Assembly: GCA_002270565.1 (NCBI GenBank)
Contig: NQMI01000124.1
Coordinates: 62,001 to 126,000, forward strand
Direction of reading: 5' to 3'
Length of the DNA: 64,000 nucleotides
From: Stenocarpella maydis
Taxonomy: Eukaryota > Ascomycota > Sordariomycetes > Diaporthales > Diaporthaceae
Positions 12,204-23,165 of the stretch are shown here, piece after piece. Numbering within the stretch: position 1 is the first letter of the stretch; each line of letters starts with the position of its first letter. The notes below the pieces were generated by a model. That model was not told the DNA's origin and ran no database searches. It saw only the letters and a list, made by a program, of their open reading frames with translations. The translations under genes were made by a program, and so were the position numbers.

Positions 12204-12568
12204 TGTCAGGGTGTAGGGTTACGAGTAGAGTGAATGAGTGCACGCAGCATAGGCTCAGTATGTGCGGAGTGAGGGAGCAGTATATTCGGGAGTAAGGAGC
12301 TACTAATCGTTGCCCCCCCCTCCTTCCTTCTCCCATCCCCTTCCTCAGCTATCCTTTTATAGGCCGACCCGCATCTACGCTATGCAATCTCTACGCGGCC
12401 TTGCCGCAGTTATGACTAGCCTTTATTTCATGCTCTACCCATTCTAAGGGTTGTTAAGTCGTTCTTCCTAGCCCTAAGTTATTCCTTTTATAGCCCAGCA
12501 TAGGTCCAGGCAGCAGTATTGCTGCTTCCTTGATGCTTCCTCCAAGCATGCAACCCTGGGTCCTAACA
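12204..12568 (-). repeat. LTR, left copy (3' LTR of the minus-strand element)
   Basis: It begins TGTCAGGG and ends CCTAACA on the plus strand. It is the same length as the copy at 19276-19640 and aligns along its whole length. Confidence 0.9.
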
Positions 12569-12970
12569 GGCTGCCCTCCCTTCCAAGCTCCTGTCCCCAG
12601 GAGCAATATCCTAATGCCATTCTCTTACATAGGTGCTGCATACACGGAGAGTTATAGCGGTGCGTCCAGCGCGTTACCGATCCCAAGGGCATAGTGCGAC
12701 TCTTATTATAGTGTGGTACAATAGTAGTTGGGTTGGGTATTGCTTGGGGTCGGGAATGCTGATTGGTCGCGGTAGCAACAATACGTAATCAGAGGTCTAA
12801 CCGGATTTTCTTATTATTTGAGGTGGTCCCCATTATCAGCGCCCTTATTATTGTCTTTGGGGGTTAGCCATTATTCTGAATAGTATCGTCGCCACTGTGC
12901 TGGCAGTACGCCCTTATAGCCGTTCGTATATAACCTCCCTCTCTCTTTCTTTTCTTCTCTCTTTTTCTTT

Positions 12971-13023
12971 TTGTAGAAGCAGTAGCAGCAGCAGCAGCAA
13001 TAACAGTAATAATAACAACAATA
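12971..13023 (+). repeat. CAG/CAA-type trinucleotide stretch
   Basis: Imperfect AGC/AGT/AAC triplets follow a CT-rich tract. They lie just upstream of the antisense frame inside the retrotransposon. Confidence 0.5.
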
Positions 13024-13359
13024 GTAAGTTCCGTGCCTTTATCTGTGCAGTATATATAGGGCGTGCTTAATAATAGGTCTCTGCTAACTTCATTATAGTT
13101 ACCACTAGATATTAATAACCATTAGTTTTATACTGTATTTCCTTATGCTGCAGCACTATGCTGCAGCATGGGCGCTATGCTTATGTTAACTATTATATTA
13201 GATATCTTCTGCTACCCCTGCTTCTAGCTCTAGCTTTATAAGTTTTTATTCCTAACTTGGGCCTTTACGTGCGTTATATGTATAGTAGGTGTGCGCTATG
13301 GTTGGCTAATTCTTTATATAGCCTTCCCATTCCCCTCTCTCTCCTGCTAGCGCTGCCCC

Positions 13360-14006
13360 CCCGGTAAGTACTGCGGCATCCTTGTAGCGTATTGCGTGGA
13401 TTCATGTTGCGCCTTTGCAGTGCTAACGTAGTGTTGTAGCCAACTAAGAAATAGAAGAAGGCCCCAGGCCCCGTCCGCGCGGTAGGCAAGTAGTACGCGT
13501 GCTGCGTGCGCTACCTCCTTAAAGATCCCCACTACTAATGCTACTACCAGTCTGATAAGTAGGCCCTTATTAAATGCCAAGCATGCGCATAGTGTGCGCA
13601 TAGCTAATTATCTGTATAGGTGTGGGTTGCTGCTGCGCCCATTACAACAATGGGAACCATACCTGCACTACTATAAGTTGTTTTGCTATGCTCCCAATAT
13701 ATCCGTGCTGCTAATATGCAGCGTTAGATCCTATTTAGTGCCCGTGCCCCCCTTGCTGCTTTCCTTGCGGGGGGCGACCCGGAGCGCCTCCGCGAGGCGG
13801 TCCGTGCCCTGCCCTCCGAGGGTGCAGGCGCGGTACCCGCGCAGGTTGTGCCCGCCGCTGTTGCCGCGGCCGATAACAAGATGCTGTCCCTAGTCCGCTA
13901 GGGTGCTATCGCCCTCGAGCGTGGCGCTAACGCCCTTGAGCACCTTGCGCGCAACGTGCGTGCACTGCGTGAGCGCAGCGAGGCTGAGGCTGAGGCGGAG
14001 GAGTAA
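13360..14006 (+). pseudogene. Antisense Cys-rich/coiled-coil frame inside the Gypsy element
   Basis: Between the end of pol and the 3' LTR, a frame on the opposite strand reads through about 13360-14006, interrupted by TAG and TAA codons. These would be CAG/CAA before RIP. Its second half is strikingly GC-rich and codon-like compared with its surroundings. It contains a Cys-rich stretch around 13500-13600 (a CxxCxxC-like pattern), then LAGGDPERLREAVRALPSEG, a single in-frame TAG at 13899-13901, and an acidic coiled-coil end (ALRERSEAEAEAEE) with a TAA at 14004. Upstream at 12929-12977 are a TATA-like GTATATAA and a CT-rich tract, which would suit a separate plus-strand promoter. The start is not definable. 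I recall similar Cys-rich proteins annotated beside fungal Gypsy elements, but I assign no function. Confidence 0.5.
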
Positions 14007-14402
14007 GGTGGGGTGTTAAGGGGCGATAACCTCAGTAAAAACGCAGGTGGGTGGGGCACTACGCCCTCACGGGTGCGGCGCATGGGTGTTGCAGGGGTGA
14101 TATTAAATCCCCGGGTGGGTAGGCAAGCATAGTATTAGTGCTGGGGTTTTTTTTTTTTTTTTTTTAAGCTAAATATAAGGTCTCTTTGCATCTATTTAGG
14201 CGCATCTCTTATGCGGCATTAGCGCGCGCTAATATTATTTCTTAATCCGCGCCTTATATTTGTAAATTAGGTTATCCGCAACATATAAATGTGGGTCTTA
14301 TGAGTCATTATTGCTGCTATAGCCCTTCCAGCGAATAAGGTACTGCTGTGCTAAACATAGTCCCCTATGCCCCAATATAGTATTAACCTTGAATATATCG
14401 CC

Positions 14403-15515
14403 CTAATCCAATTCAATATCTAATTGCAGCTTGGGTGCTTCGCCATTATAGGGCTGGAATAGTTTAAGCGTAGAGATTGAAACTATATTGTGAATACAGT
14501 ATAATGCAGGGAAGTCCAGCTTATAGGCGAGTCCGTGAGGGCCGATTGTTTCAAGTATGCGGAAGGGACCTAGGTACCTATCTGTAAGTTTGCTGCTTCT
14601 GCATTTCTGCTGTAAATGCCTAGCAGATATTATCACTAAGTTGCCCTTAGCAAATCTCCTATCCAGGTGCTGCTTATTATATTATTTTGCATACTCAGCA
14701 TTAGCATGGTGCAGATACTGCGTGATTCTAGCGTATGCGGATCTGATATCCTTACTTATCCTAGTTGCTTGGGGGATATTAGTTTCCTTTAGGGGAGGTG
14801 CATTAGTAGGTATTTATAGGTTATACCCAAATAGGGTAAATGCAGGGCTGGTTTTAATTATTAAATGCGTTGAATTATTATACGCGAATTATGTGAAGTG
14901 AAGGAGCTGCACCTAATCGGTTTATTCAATATTCCCGTATGTGTGGAGGTAATATTCAAGGTTTTAGTTTTATTATTCCGTTTAACTATCTATTTATAGG
15001 TGGAATGCAGTGCTTAGGCGCCGCTTTGTTCCTAGGTTGGCGCAGAGTTCTAACCAAAAATAGCTAGTAAAGAGACTCCCTCTGTCTAATATAATTCCCT
15101 TAGGGACCCTAAATATTGTAAAGACTTGCTTCATAAGTATATCCGCAAGGCTACTACTTGTTAACCGCAAGGTTATTGCAATATAAAGCGCATATTTTGT
15201 GAACCGATCCACAATTACAAGGATTGAGTCACAGGGCTTATTATTGCGCGGGTTGATTAAGAGTGGCAACCCAGTAACAAAGTCCATTGAGATTTCCTCC
15301 CATGGTTGCAAGGGCAGCAGTAGCAGTGCAAGGAAGCCGAGTGGTTTATGCTTGGGCATTTTAGTGCGCTGGCATACTATACAAGTATTAATAAACTGTT
15401 TTACATCTTTAAGTAAGGAGTTCCAATAGTAGCAGCGTGTAAGTAGCTTTATCATCTTGCTTACACCAAGGTGTCCCGCTATCTGATCCTCATAGTGGGC
15501 ACATAGCAATTCCAT
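14403..15515 (-). pseudogene. Integrase and C-terminal tail of the Gypsy pol
   Basis: On the minus strand 15515-14994 encodes an integrase piece. It has the HHCC zinc-binding part (GHLGVSKMIKLL then CIVCQRTK), the core start SMDFVTGLP and a second acidic region DRGSLFTSYFW. The stretch 14636-14403 carries the conserved C-terminal LTDRYLGPFRILE motif that follows integrase in many Gypsy elements. Stop codons separate the pieces. Confidence 0.85.
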
Positions 15516-16129
15516 TCACATAGCCGGGTCATCTAGCACATAGACCCTATCTCCAAAGTACAGCAGCCCATCTTATAGATGCTACATCTTCCCAGCTTTT
15601 ACGCATCACCCGCACCTCCTACACCACGCTTCACTTTGCATAAAAACATCTTCTTATTGCAAGGTCCGCAAGTGCGCTATTATTGGTCGTTCAAGCTACA
15701 TCTTTACTATTGCCGCGCTTCACTCCTCTGCTCTATGCGAAAGGGTACTCAAATGTGCACTTCGGTCCCAAGCGGCTGCATATACTAAGCATACCATATA
15801 CTTTAACGCTGCTTCTCTGCAGTATTCAAGGCCTTCTTCTCCTACATACAAGTCTGCACTCCGGCAGTTGCAATCATAGCTTCTCACTTCTCTTAGCACT
15901 ACAAAGTCACTCAGTCTTTACAGCTCATCCTCATCTTATCCCTTGCATATATAGTCAGGTTATTAAGAGAGACCATCCGCAGGGTTCTTATACCCTAATC
16001 TATATTTAATTACTATATCCACTAATATAAGGGCATTAAGCTAATGCAGCTATCTTACAGAGAGGTTTCGCTTTAAGTGCTAGTATTTTAGGTTAAGGTA
16101 GTCTATTATAATAGTAATAGTATATTAAG

Positions 16130-17170
16130 AGAATTGCAAATAGTATCGCCAGGTTGCAATAGCATCAACAATAACAAGCAGCTCTAAATCTCCAACCCTA
16201 TAGCGTTATTCCATTGCAATTAGTTTTCAAGATCAGAATACAATAGGGTGCTATAAGCCATTAGATAGTTGCAAGATAACTACTCCAATAGCATTAATAG
16301 ATGCATCAGTTTCAAGTTGGGTGCACAGCAAGGGCACATAGTAGCATAGGATAGGTGCTATTATAAAGAGGAGCTTAAGGTGCTTGAATGCTACTTTAAT
16401 ATAGAGTAGGAGCTTGATAGGCCCTGCAGCCCCGCCCTTAAGGAGGTCTATAAGTAGCAAGGTGATCTTTAAGAAGGCCTTAATAAAGCATTAATAGAAC
16501 CCTATAAAACCTAGGAAGATATGAATATTATACGCGCTATGTGGGAGCGGCTACTCCTCTATAGCGATAATGCAGCCGTACTCTATAGATATCCCTAATG
16601 GGGTAATAATAAACCTAAGGAATTCTACTTAGGTAGTTTGGAATTCGCATTTCTCTGTATTCAGGAAGAGTCCCTACTGTTATAGGCATTTAAAGATGCT
16701 ACATACATGCTATATGTGCATATCATTATTATTACTATATATTAGGATATTATCCAAATACATAATACAACATATATCAATAAGCCCTATAAGGGCGTGA
16801 TTAATATACGCTTGGAATGTAGCGGGTGCATTTATAAGTCTGAAGGGCATAACCATATACTCAAAGTAGCTATATTTTGTGCGAAATGCTATCTTCCACT
16901 CATCACCTTTACTAATTTATATCCAATAGTATGCTTCACGGATATTGAGCTTAGTATATACTTGAGCAGTTACAAGCTGGTCAAGGATCTCCAAGATTAG
17001 CGGCAATGGTATGCAATCCTTATATGTAATGCAATTTAGCGCACAATAGTTAATGCAAAGGCGCAGCTTCCCACCCTTCTTAGGCATAAATATAATAGGC
17101 GCTCCCATAGGGCTGGTAGAGGGTCTAATAAATCCTTATGCAAGCATATCATCCAAGTAGCGCCGAAGTA
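16130..17170 (-). pseudogene. Reverse transcriptase / RNase H remnant of the Gypsy pol
   Basis: The minus strand shows the RT entry motif FMPKKGGKLRLCINYCALN at 17100-17040 and RNase H start TDASINAIGVVI near 16300. The frame is broken many times by TAG and TAA codons, so no enzyme can be made. Confidence 0.85.
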
Positions 17171-17579
17171 CCTCCAACTCTACGCCCGAGAGGGGGTATA
17201 GTAATCCCCAAGGGGGTTGGGCACCCTTCTCAAGTTCAATCTTATAGTTAGTTAGGGTATGCTAAGGGAGGGTATATAATGCCTCTTCTAAGCAGAGATC
17301 CTCAAAATTAGCATATTCAGTGGGTAGACGCACCATAAACGCAGCGGGTTCACTCCCCTTATCAGGGTCGTTTCGCACAATAGGGTAACTATATATAGCC
17401 ATAGCAATAGTACTTGGGGGAAGCCGCTTGTTCAATGCGTGGACGCTAAGCTGTTCCTCCTATAGCGAAAAGCGCCATTATCATTTCCTCCACTAAATCA
17501 GAGGGTCAACTAACTCAAGCCATGGAAACCCAAGGATAATATCATTACTCGGGAGGTCGGCAATAACGAAGCAATAACA

Positions 17580-18296
17580 TTACGTATACATAGCGCCACA
17601 GGAGTCCATTAGCTTAATAAATAGGGAGCAACTCCCATATAATGGGATAGGTTCATAATTAATACTGATAAGCTGTAGTCCTTCCTCAAAATAGTAGTAA
17701 TGCTTATATGCTACAATAGCATTATAACTAATCAGGTTTTCCTCTACTCCTAAGTCTATAATTACCCAAAAGGATTCCATCTAATTTATAATTCGAACTT
17801 TTACGCTAACGCGGAGTTGTCGTTTCTCTAGTGCTATATTATCTATAACTTGTTGCACCTGCAACCCAAGGGGTTGCTGATTTGCTTCAGAGAGGGCTTC
17901 AGGGCATCGTGCGGCAATGTGACCCTTCTTTTTACAGTTGCGGCACGCGGCGTCTGGGCATAGGCCGCTGGTATGATCGCGCGCCCCACAGGTGTAGCAG
18001 CTGCTTCTGCGCGGCTCGGGGCACGTGTTCAAGTAGTGTCCCTGCTGGTAGCAGTTGAAGCAGGTGACTGAGGGTGTTGGCTGAGGAGGTAGTGCCGTGG
18101 GTTCCCTCTTGACTGCTAGCCTGGGATCATTCATCATTGTGTCTCCGCCGATCGCGCGCTGCACCAGGGCAGCTTGGGGGTTATTATAATAGCGAGCAAT
18201 ATGTCCCACCTGGTGACAGGTATAGCAGGTGGGGGGCCCGGAGCGTTGCTGGGGTAAGGGTGGTGTATATACGGTAATGGTGTTGCTTTGTATCAT
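17580..18296 (-). pseudogene. Gag zinc-knuckle region and aspartic protease remnant
   Basis: The minus-strand frame 18296-17781 carries four CCHC-type knuckles; three are intact (CFNCYQQGHYLNTC, CYTCGARDHTSGLC, CRNCKKKGHIAARC) and the first has lost its last Cys. The next frame (17780-17580) carries a degenerate protease motif, IDLGVEENLIS, where D-S/T-G-A is expected. The rest of gag runs to about 19.0 kb in pieces. Confidence 0.85.
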
Positions 18297-19275
18297 CCCT
18301 TGCGCTGCCTTGATTCTTTATACCTAGCTAACTAGTGCCTCCCAGGTGCTAGGGATCTGCGCCTGCGCATAGATGGTGATGCGAATACTAGGCTGGAACC
18401 TATTAATCACATTATTAACCCGGTGGGTCTCGCTGGGAGTATAGGGTGATTCCATCTCAGCTTCCTAATACCATTATATGAAATTCATAATGGGCTCGTT
18501 TGCTTGCTGTGTAATATGCGAGAGTGTTGCGGCTGTGGTGATAGCGTGTGTAGTAGGATTAGAGAGTTGGTTATGTAGGAAACTCTTGAATTCCTTTAAG
18601 GAAATAGTAAGGGGGTCTGTATTTCGATCCTGTTGTCTTGCGGTAAAGCTGATCTAATCCTGCTTGGGAGCACCTTTCAAGCAGCACACAGTATACCCAA
18701 CTTATTCCCAGGGCTCCTTAATTTTGTATAGGCGAAGGTGATAATGGAGGTCATATAGGAAGGTCTGTAGGACTATATACGAATTACCACTATACGAGAG
18801 TGCGGGGAGACCACCGGGGCGATGGATAGGCTTAATCGCGGCGCCTATGCTGCTGGTGTTAGGGTCGCGGCGAGAGGTGATGACTTCAGTAACATCCAGT
18901 CCTGGGTTGGGGGTTTGGGCTGGGCTGCCTTCTCCGCTAAGAAGTAGCGCAAGCTTAGCTCTCTTGGTGTAAAGACGCTATTGAATAGCCTCATCCTGTA
19001 GCTATTGGTTGAGTTCCTTTTCCTTGCGTTTAAGTTCCGTGCTGCTAAGACCCTGGTCTGATGCTATGTCTTTAATGCTGGCTCAAAGGGAGGCTATTGC
19101 GTTAGAGGGGTCTTGGGTGACCTGGGAGAAGGGGATCTGGCTGGCCTTATGCTGGGGGTTATGCTCCTGCCGCTTGAGCGCGGCAGTACCGGTGCGTGAG
19201 CGCGTGGCGCGTATGTCAGGTGCCATACTGGTGCCTCGAACGGTCTACTCCCTAAGAAGGGTGCAACAATCAGAC

Positions 19276-19640
19276 TATTAGGGTGTAGGGTTGTGAGTAG
19301 AGTGAATGAGTATATGCAGTATAGGCTTAGTATATACAGAGTAAGGGAGCAGTATATTCGGGAGTAAGGAGCTACTAATTATTGCCCCCCCCTCCTTCCT
19401 TCTCCCATCCCCTTCCTTAGCTATCCTTTTATAAGCTGACCCGCGTCTATACTATACAGTCTCTGCGCGGTCTTACCGCGATTATAACTAGCCTTTATTT
19501 CATGCTCTGCCTATTCTGAGGGTTGTTGAGTTATTCTTCCTAGCCCTAAGTCATTCCTTTTGTGGCCCAGCATAGGTTCAGGCAGCGGTATTACTGCTTC
19601 CTTAACGCTTCCTCCAAGCATGCGACCCTGGGTCCTGACA
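19276..19640 (-). repeat. LTR, right copy (5' LTR of the minus-strand element)
   Basis: It aligns end to end with 12204-12568. Its left end reads TATTAGGG where the other copy has TGTCAGGG, two G/A-C/T changes that fit RIP. Confidence 0.9.
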
Positions 19641-19645
19641 ATCTA
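19641..19645. repeat. Right target-site duplication (ATCTA)
   Basis: It matches 12199-12203 exactly. Confidence 0.85.
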
Positions 19646-20901
19646 CGCATATTCGTTATTTATCCATCATCACAAAGTGAGCTTGACCGAGTATGGTACC
19701 ATACTTATCCACTGTGAATAGGACATTGTCTAATATACAGCGCATGAAAAAGGCAATGTATAAGGGAGGGCGGAATCCGGAGGGGTGATGTTAATGCAAG
19801 CAAAATACTATTTGAAAGGGGAGAGAAGCCACATGCGGTACGCTTATAGAATCAAATAAGTCAAAATATTGATTGTTATTAAAGAAATAGTGCACTGCTA
19901 AGGCTAGTTGAGACTAGCTTTCAGCTCGGCATAGAGTAGAACCGTTAAGATTAGTAGTCTAGGGTCATCTTATACTGGCGAAAGGTAAGTTTGTCTCTCC
20001 TTTTTGAAATTTACATCCGGTCCCAGCGAAGCCTTCTATGCTTCCCCTCTGCATACAAGCCCACACAGGAGCCAGATGCACAGCTGCTAACTCATATAAA
20101 CAACAAGACATCCCGGAATCCAGCTATTACACCTTCCAGACTTACGGTAACTATGCGGCAATCAGCAGATAAGGGGCCCAAAGAAAGAAGTCAAATACCC
20201 AGCCGTTGCATCTATACCTAGTCGGTTTCGTTCTTAATCCTATCGCGATAACCTATACCCCCTCTCATCTATAAGAAAAAGAAACTGTGAGAGAAAGTGA
20301 GACATGAGAGAGAGCCGCAGGCGGTCCTTCCATACATACAGTCGCAAACGCTCAAAAACCCAGCCTTAGATAACAAAGGCAATGTCGAGCACAATAGCGA
20401 CCGACCGTCAGCTCAATTCTGATTTTTTTATGAGCCGCCTACGTCATGGAGTTGACCATTAACAGTTGGCGTGACATGACGGGTCCAAAACGTATTATAT
20501 GGTCGCCGCAGATTTAGCTGGGCTATATAAGACTGGCATTGTACCGTCAGGTGCTGCTTTGCCATCCGGGCCGCTAACCCAGTCCGTGATCCAATACCCG
20601 GTATGATGGGCAGTCATGTGAGTGGTGTCCCTTAAATGAGGCAGTTGTTCCGCGGCGCCGGGGTGCGCCCGTTCGCCAAGCAGTACTAAGACCGGCAATG
20701 CAGCGCCAATGCGGGTTGAAGCGCTCCGTCTTTCCTCGGTAGTGCAGCACGCGAGATGGTAAATAATAATCCACATCAAGAGGGGGGGGGATGTATAAGA
20801 CCAGAGGAATTTTTCATTCTCGTAGACATGAGGGTGAATCAAGCAACCCTCGCCTCACAAGCTACGGCACACCACTCCTTAGTTGACTTTTCGTGTGTGA
20901 A
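19646..20901. other. Intergenic region upstream of the GH5 gene
   Basis: The AT-rich half (to about 20.4 kb) belongs to the pre-insertion locus. A TATA-like element (GCTATATAAG) lies at 20521-20530, about 375 bases before the GH5 start. No gene is supported. Confidence 0.5.
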
Positions 20902-22376
20902 ATGGCTCCTCTTTGGTCCATAGCCTCGTTCGTCACCCTGTGCGCCGCCGTGCCGTTTGCAAAACGGCAGACCAGCCCGAGCTCCTTCGTGACTGTTGCA
21001 GGTGGGCAGTTCCAGCTCGACGGGGAACCTTTTACATTCGCGGGAAGCAATGCTTACTATTTCCCATTCAGTGGTGTAAGTGGGCTTTCCTCACCTGGGA
21101 CGGCTAATGAGAATATGGCACGGCTGACAGCCTCTATGCTGGCCTATAGAACCAGGCCGACATCGAAGCCGGCCTGACCGCTGCCAAGGAGGCCGGCTTG
21201 AAGGTCTTCCGGACGTGGGGATTCAACGACAAGAATGCCACGACCGTGTCCGGTGGCCTCCCCCAGTATGGCTCAGGAGACGAGGAAAACACTTTCCAGA
21301 AGTTTTTGCCTGACGGCACATCGGTAATCGATGTCACACACTTCGACAAGGTAGTCGCTGCTGCAGAAAAGACCGGCATGAAGCTTCTTGTCGCATTGAC
21401 AAACAACTGGGCGTAAGTGTTTATCACTCAGCCGAATGGCCTCGGGAATTGGCTAACGAATGTCCGATACGCAGGGACTATGGAGGCATGGATGTCTAGT
21501 AAGACTTTGGCCTGTCATATATACTACGGTCAGGAAGCTGACATCTGAACGTCACAGCACGGTCAACCTAGGCGGAGTCTATCACGACGACGTATGTGGC
21601 CTTGACCTCTTTCCCAATCGTGTTTCTTCAGGCTGTGGCATGCCGGTGGTTAACAAAATGATTAGTTCTATCGCCTACCCCAAATCAAGGAGGCATACAA
21701 GCGTTACGCAGAGGCCATGGTCACCCGCTTCAAGGACTCGCCGGCCATCTTCGCGTGGGAGCTCGCCAACGAGCCCCGCTGCGGCGCCGACGGCACCCGG
21801 AACCTCCCCCGGGGCCCAGACTGCACCCCGGCCCTCCTGACCGAGTGGACCGACGAGATGAGCACGTACATCAAGAGCCTCGACAGCAACCACTTGGTCA
21901 CGTGGGGTGGTGAGGGCGGGTTCAACGACCCCGGCAACGCCGATGGGTTCTACAACGGGTACGACGGCGGCGACTTCGATGCCGAGCTGGCCCTGCCCAA
22001 CATCGACTTCGGGGTCTTCCACTCTTACCCCGACTGGTGGGGCAAGACGGTCGGGTGGACGAGCCAGTGGATCAGGGACCATGCGGCCTCCGGCCGCACG
22101 GCGGGGAAGCCGGTCGTGCACGAGGAGTACGGCTGGCTGACCCCGGAGAAGAAGCTCGAGTACCTCGGCACGACCTCCAACGTCACCAGGGTCGAGGCCC
22201 TTGGGGAGTGGCAGGCCATCGGGATCGAGGAGGGGCTCTCGGATATGTACTGGCAGTTTGGCTTCTCGGACTACTCGTACGGGCGGAACCACGACGATGG
22301 GTTCACCATCTTCCTCGACGAGGAGGAGGCACAGCCGCTGGTGTACGAGCACGCCGCCAAGGTCAACGCTCTGTAG
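20902..22376 (+). CDS. Secreted GH5 endo-1,4-beta-mannanase
   Basis: This is a predicted 401-residue secreted mannan endo-1,4-beta-mannosidase (GH5, subfamily 7-like), which cleaves beta-1,4 links in mannan and galactomannan. Exons are 20902-21075, 21150-21412, 21475-21498 (24 nt), 21558-21591 (34 nt) and 21666-22376. All junctions are GT-AG and in frame. Residues 1-17 form a signal peptide, followed by a KR site that Kex2 could cut. Family motifs appear in order: [38 protein letters not shown] (acid/base Glu201) and HEEYG (nucleophile Glu near 319). There is no carbohydrate-binding module. Two very small exons make this gene easy to mis-predict. Confidence 0.93.
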
Positions 22377-23165
22377 ATATAAATATTTGCAATTCCACGC
22401 GAAAACCTAAAAACGATTAACGAGTCAAATGAGGCAATTTACATTCCTTCTTGACCCGACTTGCGAAGTGCCCAATATCTCCTGGTGTTTCTTGGCAATT
22501 ATTCGCTATCGTAGGTCGGCGTTTGCCTCGAGTCTCCAGAATGTGCGTACTTTCAGCGCGACAATAATGAAACTGAACCAAGGTCCAGTGTATACATTGA
22601 ATACATGCTATCATAGTACCAAAGATTGCGGCAGCATCCGTGGAGCTGCCGGTGAATACGCGATGCGAACCTGATAAGTAATTGGTCTCGAACACGTTTT
22701 ATACTCGGACCAGAAATCCAGTTCTACAAGTTGTAGACTAAATTTCCAGTCCTTCTGGTTCTCAGAGTCTTCCTAGCGGTCTTGCTACACTTAAAGAGCA
22801 AACATAAATCGGAGATAGCTATGATCTGCCACAAGGTTGGGTAGTGGTGGGAAATACCTGAGGATTCCTGACAGGGCATGCAGAAAACTGGTCCCGACCA
22901 CAGAACATATTCATTTGTAAAGGCAGGGTCCAGTACAAGTCCCAGCTGTGATTGGCCAAATTCGTCGGGCACAATTTACAACAAATAGTGATTATCAAAC
23001 TAAGCTTACTATACTATTATATAACTTTGGCTCCTAATCAGGTGGCGCTCTACGCTCATATGGTCGTCTTACGAACAAACTAAGCAACTCGATCTAAGGG
23101 ATAACGAAGTGGTGGCGGTACCAGTAGGGATATTTTTCGCTAGCCATACGACCTGCACATGCATA
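22377..23165. other. Convergent intergenic region
   Basis: The 3' ends of the GH5 gene (plus) and the MFS gene (minus) face each other. I see only short frames. Confidence 0.5.

Larger units (their letters stand above)
12204..19640 (-). mobile_element. Ty3/Gypsy LTR retrotransposon, RIP-degraded
   Basis: This is a 7.4-kb element with two 365-bp LTRs (12204-12568 and 19276-19640) and an ATCTA target duplication. The coding order on the minus strand is gag (zinc knuckles near 17.8-18.3 kb), protease, reverse transcriptase, RNase H, integrase and a C-terminal tail near 14.4 kb. Protease before RT and RNase H before integrase is the Ty3/Gypsy order. No domain frame is intact; TAG/TAA codons and AT-rich composition run throughout. 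The differences I see between the LTRs are transitions, as RIP produces. A purine-rich tract on the minus strand (12569-12590) next to the left LTR fits the polypurine tract. I could not match a primer-binding site to a tRNA. Confidence 0.92.

Noticed and set aside
12569..12620. Primer-binding site for the first Gypsy element
   Set aside because: The element lies on the minus strand, so the site should be next to the other LTR; there I found no convincing tRNA match.
21675..22352. 225-codon minus-strand frame
   Set aside because: Antisense shadow of the last GH5 exon.
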